Positions 17,737-26,027 of a DNA stretch of 64,000 bases are shown here, piece after piece. Each line of letters begins with the position of its first letter. The stretch's first letter is position 1. Under the pieces are notes generated by a model. The model did no database searches and was not told where the DNA came from. It was given only the letters and a program-made list of their open reading frames with translations. Source of the stretch: Paenibacillus sp. YYML68 (GTDB lineage Bacteria; Bacillota; Bacilli; Paenibacillales; NBRC-103111); NCBI RefSeq assembly GCF_027923405.1, contig NZ_BQYI01000001.1, forward strand, positions 1,900,501 to 1,964,500, read 5' to 3'. A program made the translations under genes and the position numbers.

Positions 17737-18840
17737 ATGGCGGAACGTCATGCATGGGCTGACATCATTGAAGAGGTGTCTGAAGCCCAGCATATCGAGC
17801 AAATTAGAGAAATACGCGACCGGGCTCATGAACAGTTCCTCGGACAGCTGTCATCGCTAGGCACGTTCGATTGGAATGCAGGCGTGAATCAATTTCATGA
17901 TGCGATTATCCAGAGTGTGATCGCAAGGTCGGAGCTTGAAGTATGTGAGGAGCGAGGGGAAGAGGTTCCGCTTCCTTTCGCCTTCCTCTTGTTCGGAAGC
18001 GGCGGACGCAAGGAGCAGACGCTGTGGAGTGATCAGGATAATGGGATCGTCTATGAAGAGCCGGAGCATGAGGAGGAGGCGATGGCGGCGGGCGAATTTT
18101 TCTCCGCACTATCGTCGCGAATTTCGACCAATCTGGAAGCTGCAGGTTATCCGCCGTGTACCGGTGGTGTGATCTGTACGAAGGAGCAGTGGCGACAGTC
18201 AATCGAAGGCTACCGACGTATGGTGCAAGGCTGGCTGGAGGAGCCGAATTGGGAGAATGTCCGCTACTTGCTCATTGTGGCTGATCTTCGGGTCGTATAC
18301 GGTGAGGAGCAGCTAGGTCAGTCCATACTGGAGATGATCATCGCCTACATGAAGGCACATCCTCAGATGTATGAGCACATGCTGCAGAACACGCTTCATC
18401 ATAAGGTGTCCATCGGCTTGTTCGGACAACTCATCAAGGAGCGGTACGGGGAGGACGCTGGTGGAGTCGACATTAAGTATGGTGCCTACATCCCGATCGT
18501 CAACGGAATCAGGCTGCTTGCGATAGAGGTAGGTATTCAGGCCTCCTCGACGGAAGATCGTATTCGCAAGCTGCTGGCTGAAGGACATGTGCCGGAGGAT
18601 CCCGGGCATGATTGGTTGGACGCGCTGGCGATTGCATTGAAGCTGAGATCGATGACGCCCTATCAGCTGGAGAACGGAGCTTACACGACAAGAGGGAAGC
18701 TGACCGCAGATTTGCTAAATAGAGAGAGAACGACCGATTTGAAATTGTGCTTGCGCATCGGCAACGAGCTGCAAAAGTACGTCAAAAAGGCCGTACATTC
18801 GGAGATAGAGCAAAGGAAGAGGCAGGGTGAACCGAAATGA
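17737..18840 (+). CDS. DUF294 putative nucleotidyltransferase (GlnD/GlnE-like)
   Basis: A 367-residue cytoplasmic protein. An N-terminal helical region is followed by 'LLFGSGGRKEQTLWSDQDNGIVY', given here to show the GSGGRxE...SDxDxG motif of nucleotidyltransferases such as GlnD and GlnE (DUF294, PF03445), near residues 85-108. The C-terminal half matches the DUF294_C helical domain. There are no CBS or cyclic-nucleotide domains, which often precede DUF294. The target is unknown; a place directly after amt suggests nitrogen signalling. AAAGGAG precedes the ATG. It overlaps the next gene by 4 bp (ATGA), so the two are translationally coupled. Confidence 0.85.
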   Translation: MAERHAWADIIEEVSEAQHIEQIREIRDRAHEQFLGQLSSLGTFDWNAGVNQFHDAIIQSVIARSELEVCEERGEEVPLPFAFLLFGSGGRKEQTLWSDQDNGIVYEEPEHEEEAMAAGEFFSALSSRISTNLEAAGYPPCTGGVICTKEQWRQSIEGYRRMVQGWLEEPNWENVRYLLIVADLRVVYGEEQLGQSILEMIIAYMKAHPQMYEHMLQNTLHHKVSIGLFGQLIKERYGEDAGGVDIKYGAYIPIVNGIRLLAIEVGIQASSTEDRIRKLLAEGHVPEDPGHDWLDALAIALKLRSMTPYQLENGAYTTRGKLTADLLNRERTTDLKLCLRIGNELQKYVKKAVHSEIEQRKRQGEPK

Positions 18841-19574
18841 AGGACATGAGACGTCCTGGAGGCATGTGGAGCTTGTATAAAATGGGAGGCATTACACCTG
18901 CCATTACGTCGATGTTTGATATGAAAAGCGCGCAGCAAATGGCCTTCATCCGTTCCATGATCAAGGAGCAGCGAAAAAACTCGTTATACGATATTTCACT
19001 GGATACTGTTGAGCTGGTCGTTTTCGATTTGGAGACGACCGGTTTTTCTCCGTATAACGGGGATGAGATTATTTCCTTCGGCGCGGTGTCGGTGACGGGG
19101 GCGAACGTGTGCGAGGATGAAACGTACTACAGCCTGGTTAATCCGAAGCGGAGCATTCCGAACGAAATCGAGCAGCTTACAGGTATAACGAACGAGGAGG
19201 CTGCAGAGGCGCCCGACCTGCTGCATGCGTTGCGCGGGTTTCTCGAGTTCGTGCAGCAGAAGGTGCTCGTCGCGCACGGTACGGGTCATGACAAGCATTT
19301 TTTGAACGCGGCGCTATGGCGCACGTCCAAGGTGAACTTCTCGCACCGACTGCTCGATACGATGATGGTAGCCAAGTGGCTCAACCCGAAGCTGAAGGGC
19401 TACGATCTGGATACGTTACTCGATATATATGAAATCGAGGTGTCGTCTCGCCATCATGCGCTGGAGGATGCCCAGATGACAGCGAAGCTATGGTCGAAGC
19501 TCATTCCACAGGTGATGGAACGAGACGTCGAGACGCTGGGTGATTTGTACACACAGCTGAGCAAGCATGCCTAA
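18837..19574 (+). CDS. DnaQ-like 3'-5' exonuclease
   Basis: A 245-residue protein with a DEDDh exonuclease domain from about residue 58. Exo I is 'VVFDLETTGF', Exo II lies in 'VLVAHGTGHDKHFLNAAL' and Exo III is 'SSRHHALEDAQMTAKLW', with the catalytic His and Asp present. It resembles the proofreading domain of PolC and DnaQ. The first 55 residues are basic and unique. It is coupled to the DUF294 gene by a 4-bp overlap, a pairing known from other bacteria where the two are next to transporters. The substrate is not known. Confidence 0.88.
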   Translation: MKDMRRPGGMWSLYKMGGITPAITSMFDMKSAQQMAFIRSMIKEQRKNSLYDISLDTVELVVFDLETTGFSPYNGDEIISFGAVSVTGANVCEDETYYSLVNPKRSIPNEIEQLTGITNEEAAEAPDLLHALRGFLEFVQQKVLVAHGTGHDKHFLNAALWRTSKVNFSHRLLDTMMVAKWLNPKLKGYDLDTLLDIYEIEVSSRHHALEDAQMTAKLWSKLIPQVMERDVETLGDLYTQLSKHA

Positions 19575-19611
19575 ATCCGCGAGCAGCATTTGGCTGTCGC
19601 GGTTTTTTTTT
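19573..19611 (+). terminator. terminator of the amt-DUF294-exonuclease unit
   Basis: CCGCGA/TCGCGG with CAG/CTG inside, followed by nine T residues. Confidence 0.9.
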
Positions 19612-19614
19612 CGT

Positions 19615-20139
19615 TCACGGGGGGCAATGATGAATCTCAAGCTGCTCGCTGATCGTGAAGGCATCCTGGCGTCTGAAGCGATAGGCTCGAACGTCGGCGA
19701 TACCGTCTGAGGTGACGCTAACGATCCAGTGTGTGACGTAGGAGCCCCACAGGGTGCCGACATCGGCGGCAGAAGGCTCAGGCGCAGCAGAAGGGTGGGA
19801 GTGCATGATGCCGAGCAGCTGCAGCTGTGGATGCTCGTAGAGGGCGCGGATCATCTGCCCCGGCTCCATGTGAAACTGTCTGTCCGTCCGGCGCGCTGCG
19901 TTGTCCACGGGTACGAAGCGTGTGACGACAGGAGCGGGCTGATGCTCCGCGCACTCCAGGCAGCAGAGGGAGCGGTCAGTGCGATCCGAGTTGTCGAAGC
20001 GGTCTACAGTAACCAAGCCGACCGTACCGTCCAAGCAGCCGAACAGGAAGCCGCACGCTTCCTGCGGCCACTTGCTGCGTGCATAAGCCGATAGCTCCTC
20101 GAGCACGTCTGCTCGGATGAATACCTTAGCTGAAGCCAT
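19615..20139 (-). CDS. JAMM/MPN+ domain metallopeptidase (M67-like)
   Basis: A 174-residue protein with the JAMM zinc site: the catalytic Glu in 'PQEACGFLFG' near residue 27 and 'GIMHSHPSAAPEPSAADV' (HxHP-x7-SxxD) near residue 110. Bacterial members cleave isopeptide or C-terminal peptide bonds, for example in sulfur-carrier processing, but no ThiS/MoaD-like gene is adjacent. The ATG follows AAGGGA. Its stop lies only a few bases after the exonuclease terminator. Probably a single gene. Confidence 0.85.
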   Translation of the reverse strand: MASAKVFIRADVLEELSAYARSKWPQEACGFLFGCLDGTVGLVTVDRFDNSDRTDRSLCCLECAEHQPAPVVTRFVPVDNAARRTDRQFHMEPGQMIRALYEHPQLQLLGIMHSHPSAAPEPSAADVGTLWGSYVTHWIVSVTSDGIADVRAYRFRRQDAFTISEQLEIHHCPP

Positions 20140-20202
20140 GAGTCGTAATCCCTTCTACACGTATATTGCTTCTATTATACGCATAGCGGCTCGCGGCGTC
20201 AG

Positions 20203-21522
20203 CTACTGGCTCTGCAGCTGTCCCTTCGGCTTGATTAGGAAGAAGACGAGGCCGAGCGCGATGAAGGCGAGCACGGTCACCGTAATGAACACGATCTGGT
20301 GCGACATATCCATCATCCAGCCGAACAGCGGAGGGCCGAAGGCGACGCCGAGGAAGCGCAGGCTGTTGTACAGCGATGTAATGCCGCCGCGCTGGGCTCT
20401 CGGGACCGACCCGGTGATCATGGTGTTCAAGCAGGGCAGTAATAAGCCAGTACCGATACTGCTTAGCGTAAGCAGACCAATGAACAAGTACATGTTGCTG
20501 TTATAAAAAAAGATACATAGACCGAGCGATACGGTCATGATGCCCAGCCCGATATTCATCAGCCAGCGCATCAGCGTTCCGTTCTTCTTGATCAGGGCGC
20601 CTGTCGTGTATGAGGTGACGACCATGCCAAGCAGCGGGATGGCGAGAACTAATCCTTTCATGACACCGTCAATGTTGTACGGAGCCTCCTCGAGAATGTC
20701 GGACAAGTAGAACAGCACGCCGAACAGAACGAAGAGGGCGAGAGAGCCGGCGAAGAAGGCGGTGATGAGCCAGCGGCCTTTTTCCTTCAGGACGGAGAAG
20801 ATGTTATGCAAGTAAGTGCCGAGCTTCTCCGGCTCCTTCTTCCGCTTCGGCTCCTTGATTAAGAACATGACCGCGAGCAGCGATAGCAGGCAGAATAGCG
20901 GGAAGGCGAAGAAGGCGGCATACCAGACGATTAAGGCAAGCAGTGAGCCGAGTATTGGGCTGAGCACCTTGCCTGTTCCGTTCGACGCCTCGATGAGACC
21001 GAGCGCCTTGCTCTCTGTGCCGTCGTTGTACATGTCCCCGGCCAGCGCCATCGCAATCGATGATGTACCGGCTGCGCCTAGGCCTTGCAGGGCACGTGCA
21101 ATGATCAGGATCGTGTACGAATTCCAGATCGCCGCGAAGCCGGCCAGTATGCCTGCAGCTCCGTATATGATCAGCGACGGGATAATAATGCCTTTCCGAG
21201 AGAAGCGATCGGATAAGTAGCCTGATACCGGAATGACAAGTCCAGCCGTAACCGAGAACAGCGTAATGACAAGACTGCTCTGGAACTGGCTGATGGCGAG
21301 CTTCTCCTGCAGGTCAGGCAAGATCGGCACGAGCATCGAGTTGCCGAATACGAGCACGAGCGGGACGGATGCGAGCGCTATGAAGTCCAGCAGGTGTCCC
21401 TTCGTCTCGCCGCCTTGATCGCCGCTGCCTTTCTTCTTGTTCGAGCTCTCCTCCGCATGCGCATCTGGACTAATATCACTTTCAAAGATGATGGAGAGTC
21501 TTCGTTTCTTCGTCTTTTCCAT
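20203..21522 (-). CDS. MFS drug-exporter-like transporter
   Basis: A 439-residue membrane protein with 12 or more hydrophobic segments. The N-terminal 45 residues are charged and cytoplasmic. Loop 2-3 carries motif A as 'GYLSDRFSRKGIII', and 'ARALQGLGAAGTSSIAMALAGD' contains the antiporter-type helix 5 motif of drug:H+ exporters. The substrate is unknown. I start at 'MEKTKKRRLS', which follows GGAGG at 12 bp; the frame is open further up but with no ribosome site. Transcribed alone, divergently from the TlpA-like gene. Confidence 0.85.
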   Translation of the reverse strand: MEKTKKRRLSIIFESDISPDAHAEESSNKKKGSGDQGGETKGHLLDFIALASVPLVLVFGNSMLVPILPDLQEKLAISQFQSSLVITLFSVTAGLVIPVSGYLSDRFSRKGIIIPSLIIYGAAGILAGFAAIWNSYTILIIARALQGLGAAGTSSIAMALAGDMYNDGTESKALGLIEASNGTGKVLSPILGSLLALIVWYAAFFAFPLFCLLSLLAVMFLIKEPKRKKEPEKLGTYLHNIFSVLKEKGRWLITAFFAGSLALFVLFGVLFYLSDILEEAPYNIDGVMKGLVLAIPLLGMVVTSYTTGALIKKNGTLMRWLMNIGLGIMTVSLGLCIFFYNSNMYLFIGLLTLSSIGTGLLLPCLNTMITGSVPRAQRGGITSLYNSLRFLGVAFGPPLFGWMMDMSHQIVFITVTVLAFIALGLVFFLIKPKGQLQSQ

Positions 21523-21704
21523 CGTACAGAGCGACCTCCAGTGTATGCTGAATATACCGATACTGTGCCCGCGTTGGCACTCTGTCATGCTTGTACAGGT
21601 GGCGGCAACGTTTACCTGCTCATCAGCTGTAGCTCGAATGAGCGCTCCTGATGTGGTCATACTAGAGGATACAGCGTATTCATGAACAGGAGGGCAACTA
21701 GTCG

Positions 21705-22292
21705 ATGCGAAATAGAATGAAGGTAGCAGTCGGTGCAGTCGTCGTACTGTTCATCGGTGGTGTCTTGCAGTGGCAGCATGTGAAGGAGCGAAGCTCAGAG
21801 GAAGCGGCCTCGGTATGGCAGCCAGCCGCATTACAGCAGTCTGCTGTAGCGCACCAATCGGGTGGGCAGAAGCTGACTAAGGGGGCGCCTGTGTACGAGC
21901 TGGAGGGGCTGGACGGTCGATCCTATACGATTGGCGGGAAGCGGGATAAGCCGCTTATCGTTAATTTCTGGGCGTCGTGGTGCGGGCCGTGTCATGAAGA
22001 GGCGCCGGATCTGTCCTACATATATGAGAAGTACGGCGACAAGCTGGATCTGTACGCGGTCAATACGACGAAGGCGGACCAGATGAACAGCGTCTACAGC
22101 TTCGTCAGCAAGCATAAGGTGAAGTTCCCTGTATTGCTTGATCGGTCAGGGACAGCGGCAGACGGCTACCGTCTCGTCTTCGTGCCTACGAGCTTCCTCA
22201 TTGATAAGGAAGGGCGACTGCTGGAGACGATCCATGTGCTGCCACGGGCGGAGCTGGAGAGCAAGGTGCAGCGGCTGCTGAGCGAAGGGTAG
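21705..22292 (+). CDS. membrane-anchored TlpA/ResA-like thioredoxin
   Basis: A 195-residue protein with one N-terminal membrane anchor (about residues 5-22) and an extracytoplasmic thioredoxin fold. The redox site 'FWASWCGPCHEEAP' has its cysteines at 93 and 96, and the cis-proline loop is 'VFVPTSFLID'. This resembles ResA/TlpA proteins that reduce apocytochromes or other exported thiols, but no ccm/res genes are nearby. AGGAGGG precedes the ATG. Confidence 0.88.
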   Translation: MRNRMKVAVGAVVVLFIGGVLQWQHVKERSSEEAASVWQPAALQQSAVAHQSGGQKLTKGAPVYELEGLDGRSYTIGGKRDKPLIVNFWASWCGPCHEEAPDLSYIYEKYGDKLDLYAVNTTKADQMNSVYSFVSKHKVKFPVLLDRSGTAADGYRLVFVPTSFLIDKEGRLLETIHVLPRAELESKVQRLLSEG

Positions 22293-22352
22293 AGGGGATC
22301 GGGTAAGAGTAGGGCTAGCGGCTTGCCGTCTGATCGGATTGGAAAAAGAAAA

Positions 22353-22396
22353 AAGCAGCAGCCCGTCGTCATCTGAACGATGACAGGCTGCTGCTT
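22353..22396. terminator. terminator between the TlpA-like gene and cimA
   Basis: AAGCAGCAGCC and GGCTGCTGCTT with GTCATC/GATGAC inside. On the minus strand it is followed by TTTTTTCTTTTT, making a strong cimA terminator. Confidence 0.88.
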
Positions 22397-22433
22397 GTCA
22401 ATAAAGCGGCAAGGGACACCGCTCACTGTACAT

Positions 22434-24053
22434 TTAATGGTTCACGAGTCCAAGTCGTTCCTTCTGCTCTTCTGGCTTGCTGTCCGTCTTCGGCTGGTTC
22501 AGCAGCGCGTAGCGGAAGCTGTCGGCCAGCGCCTGCCAGCTCGCCTCGATAATGTTCTCGGAGACGCCGACTGTGCTCCATGTGTTATGGAAGTCGGTTG
22601 ATTCAATCAAGACGCGAACCTTCGCGGCCGTCGCATCCTTCTCGTCGAGCACGCGAACCTTATAATCGGACAGGTGCATATCCTGGATGCCTGGATAGTA
22701 GGCGACGAGACACTTGCGCAGGGCGTTGTCGAGCGCGTTGACCGGGCCTGTGCCTTCGGCGGCGTTGTAGACCGTCTCGCCGTGCACCTTGACCTTAACG
22801 ATCGCTTCGGACAGCACGGGCTGCTCCTGCGACTTCGCGACCATAATCTTGAACGATTCGAGCGTGAAGACGTCCTCCAGCTGACCGAAGGCATTGCGAA
22901 TGAGCAGCTCCAGCGTCGCATCGGCACCCTCGAACTGATAGCCCTGATGCTCCATTTCCTTGATTCTCTCAATGAGCTGCTTCGTCTCCTGGTTGCTCGT
23001 ATTGAAGTCGAGGCCCATCTCTTGCGCCTTGAAGACGAGATTGCTCTGTCCGGCGAGCTCCGATACGAGTACACGCTGCTTGTTGCCGACGAGCTCTGGT
23101 TGAATGTGCTCGTACGTGCTCGAGTCGCGCAGGATGGCTGATACGTGAATGCCGCCCTTGTGTGCGAATGCCGCAGCGCCAACGTAAGGCTGGTTAATCG
23201 GCATGTGCATGTTCGCGATCTCGCTGACATAGCGGGCGACATTCGTCAAGCTGGCGAGCTGCTCGTCGCTGATGACGTTATAGCCGAGCTTGAGCTGCAG
23301 ATTCGGGATGATGGAGACGAGGTTCGCGTTGCCGCATCGTTCGCCGTAGCCGTTGATCGTGCCTTGTACTTGCGTAGCGCCTGCCATGACAGCTGCGAGG
23401 CTGTTGGCAACGCCGAGCTCACAGTCATTATGCGCATGAATACCGATCGGGATCTGCAGCGTCTGTCTGACCGCTGTGACGATCTCTGTCACCTCGTGAG
23501 GCAGCGTACCGCCGTTCGTGTCGCACAGGACGACCCAATCCGCACCGGCCTCCTCGGCCTTGCGGATCGTCTCGAGCGCATAGTCAGCGTTGCTCTTGTA
23601 GCCATCGAAGAAGTGCTCCGCGTCGTAGATGACTTCTAGTCCGTTCTGCTTCAGGTAGCGCACAGAATCGAAGATCATCGCGAGATTCTCCTCCAGCGTC
23701 GTCTGGATGGCAGTATGTACCTGGAAGTCCCAAGACTTACCGAAGATCGTGGCGACAGGTACACCAACCTCGAGAATGCGGTTCAGGTTCGGGTCTTGCT
23801 CGGCGAGCGTCCCCTTGCGACGCGTGCTGCCGAATGCTGTGACCTTCGCTTGCTTCAGCTTCAGCTCCCCGACACGGGTGAAAAATTCGATGTCCTTATT
23901 ATTGCTGCCCGGCCAGCCGCCCTCGATATAAGTGACCCCGAGTGAATCGAGCTTCAGAGCGATTTTAAGCTTATCTTCAACAGAAAGGCTGATGCCTTCT
24001 CCTTGTGTGCCGTCGCGCAGCGTCGTGTCGAATATTTTTACGGTGCGAGTCAT
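22434..24053 (-). CDS. cimA: (R)-citramalate synthase
   Basis: Condenses pyruvate and acetyl-CoA to (R)-citramalate, the entry to the threonine-independent isoleucine route. Of 539 residues, the first 270 form an HMG-lyase-like TIM barrel ('IFDTTLRDGTQGEG', 'VVLCDTNGGTLP', 'IGIHAHNDCELGVANSLAA', 'GYGERCGNANL'). The C-terminal 120 residues form the LeuA-type allosteric dimer domain, which senses the end product. The pattern is CimA rather than 2-isopropylmalate synthase (LeuA-type enzymes start differently). The ATG follows AGGAGG by 7 bp. Confidence 0.9.
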   Translation of the reverse strand: MTRTVKIFDTTLRDGTQGEGISLSVEDKLKIALKLDSLGVTYIEGGWPGSNNKDIEFFTRVGELKLKQAKVTAFGSTRRKGTLAEQDPNLNRILEVGVPVATIFGKSWDFQVHTAIQTTLEENLAMIFDSVRYLKQNGLEVIYDAEHFFDGYKSNADYALETIRKAEEAGADWVVLCDTNGGTLPHEVTEIVTAVRQTLQIPIGIHAHNDCELGVANSLAAVMAGATQVQGTINGYGERCGNANLVSIIPNLQLKLGYNVISDEQLASLTNVARYVSEIANMHMPINQPYVGAAAFAHKGGIHVSAILRDSSTYEHIQPELVGNKQRVLVSELAGQSNLVFKAQEMGLDFNTSNQETKQLIERIKEMEHQGYQFEGADATLELLIRNAFGQLEDVFTLESFKIMVAKSQEQPVLSEAIVKVKVHGETVYNAAEGTGPVNALDNALRKCLVAYYPGIQDMHLSDYKVRVLDEKDATAAKVRVLIESTDFHNTWSTVGVSENIIEASWQALADSFRYALLNQPKTDSKPEEQKERLGLVNH

Positions 24054-24172
24054 TCGAAATCCTCCTATTTCCTTAAGCCTGACCAAGTAAATTTCATTTT
24101 ATTATAGCACAATGTTTCTTTCAAAGGATATGATTAGAGTAAAAAACTGCGCAAGTCAAGGAGGTGATCGTG

Positions 24173-25495
24173 ATGAACGATCGCGCAGAGCATACAGCCG
24201 GAATAAACAGCGCCTATCCTGTGAATGGTAGAGTGATTCTTCATATTGATATGAACGCGTTCTACTGCTCGGTGCATGAGGCGGTAGAGCCGGATAAGTA
24301 TAGAGGGAAGCCGATCGCCGTAGCTGGCAGTGTGGAGCTTCGCAAGGGCATTCTCGTAACCTGCTCGTACGCGGCGCGGGCGAAGGGGGTCAAGACGGGG
24401 ATGCTCGTTCGCGAGGCACTGAAGCTGTGTCCCGACCTCGAATTGCTGAAGCCTGACTTCCATCTGTATCGAGATTTCTCCAGACGATTCATGAAGATTG
24501 CCTACGATTATTCACCGTTGGTCGAGACGATGTCCATCGATGAATGCTTCGTTGATATTACCGGGTCCAAAATATTCGGCACGCCCCTCGAAATTGCCAG
24601 CACCATTCAGCAGCGCATACTTAAGGAGCTCGGCCTCCCGTGCTCCATCGGCATTGCGCCGAACAAGCTGCTGGCGAAGATGGCTTCGGATATGAAGAAG
24701 CCGAACGGGATGAGCGTGCTCCGCAAGCGAGATGTGCCGAAAGTGCTGTGGCCGCTGCCATGCTCGGAGCTGTACGGAATCGGCAAGAAGACAGCAGATA
24801 AGCTGAAGCTGCTCAACATTGATACGCTCGGGCAGCTGGCGCAGGCAGACGAGAGTCTGCTCATCAAGCGCTTCGGCGTCGTCGGTGCATGGCTCAAGCG
24901 TGCCGCGAATGGCGAGGACGATTCACCGGTCAACCCCGAGCAGGAGAGAAGCAAGTCGATTGGACATACGACGACGCTGCCGGTCAATTATACAGACAGA
25001 AGTGAGCTCCATCGGGTGCTGCTGAACTTGTCCGATCAGGTCGGTCGTCGTCTGCGCAGGCAAGGACTGCTCGCTGGTACGGTTCAGATTACGGTGCGCG
25101 ATCCCGATATGTCGACAATTACCCGCTCGGTCAAGCTGGATCGTCCGTCGGAGAATGCCGATGACTTCTACAAGACGGCCTGCAAGCTGTTCGATGCATA
25201 CTGGCAGCAGGGCAGTCCTGTCCGGCTCGTCGGGGTCACGCTCCAAGGCTTAACCGAAAAGAAGGAGTCGGCCGTCCAGCTCGATCTGTTCGATTACCAG
25301 CAGCAGCCTGTCAAGGAGAAGCTGACGAGGACGCTCGATGCGCTGCGCGACAAGTTCGGCGAGAATGCGGTGCTGACGGCCGGCATGCTCGGTGATGATC
25401 CGTCTACCTTAATTCGTAATTCGAAGGTTCGCGGGACGTCGCTGCAGATGGACCATCTGAAGCTGCGCGGCTTGGCTGATGATGATTCTACCTGA
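24173..25495 (+). CDS. dinB: DNA polymerase IV (Y-family)
   Basis: Translesion DNA polymerase of 440 residues. Catalytic acids are in 'ILHIDMNAFYCSVHEAV' and 'MSIDECFVDITGS'. 'CSIGIAPNKLLAKMASDMKKP' is the family palm signature, shown here because it is diagnostic. A thumb helix-hairpin-helix ('LYGIGKKTADKLKLLNI') follows. Near residue 355, 'QLDLF' is a textbook beta-clamp binding motif, set before a further C-terminal stretch of about 80 residues. I use the ATG 8 bp after AAGGAGG; GTG codons 3 and 9 bases upstream are alternatives. Confidence 0.94.
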   Translation: MNDRAEHTAGINSAYPVNGRVILHIDMNAFYCSVHEAVEPDKYRGKPIAVAGSVELRKGILVTCSYAARAKGVKTGMLVREALKLCPDLELLKPDFHLYRDFSRRFMKIAYDYSPLVETMSIDECFVDITGSKIFGTPLEIASTIQQRILKELGLPCSIGIAPNKLLAKMASDMKKPNGMSVLRKRDVPKVLWPLPCSELYGIGKKTADKLKLLNIDTLGQLAQADESLLIKRFGVVGAWLKRAANGEDDSPVNPEQERSKSIGHTTTLPVNYTDRSELHRVLLNLSDQVGRRLRRQGLLAGTVQITVRDPDMSTITRSVKLDRPSENADDFYKTACKLFDAYWQQGSPVRLVGVTLQGLTEKKESAVQLDLFDYQQQPVKEKLTRTLDALRDKFGENAVLTAGMLGDDPSTLIRNSKVRGTSLQMDHLKLRGLADDDST

Positions 25496-25599
25496 CTCTT
25501 CCAGTCGTAAGGATGTAATTTCGAAGTCGCTAAGGGTATAATAAAAGCAGTGGTCGCGATCGTTCTCAATAGGTTATCACTTTGATCAACACTTTCTAT

Positions 25600-25628
25600 T
25601 TGAACTTTCGCATCTTTTATATTATATT
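25600..25628 (+). promoter_or_regulatory. ferredoxin promoter
   Basis: TTGAAC, 17 bp, TATATT, 40 bp before the ferredoxin ATG. Confidence 0.75.
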
Positions 25629-25665
25629 TTAGGATGATGTTACACATTCGAGGGAGGAAGATTAG

Positions 25666-25905
<240 letters not shown>

Positions 25906-25923
25906 TTATTACTCGTGAGCACC

Positions 25924-25957
25924 AAGCCTATTTCCTTATCGGATTTAGGCTTTTTTT
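25924..25957 (+). terminator. fer terminator
   Basis: AAGCCTA and TAGGCTT flank an interior that pairs partly, followed by TTTTTTT. Confidence 0.85.
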
Positions 25958-26027
25958 GCATTTGTTACCCTGCAAACATAGTCCTTATGGTAAGATAGGC
26001 ACATAGACTGGGTAATGGGGGCTATTC

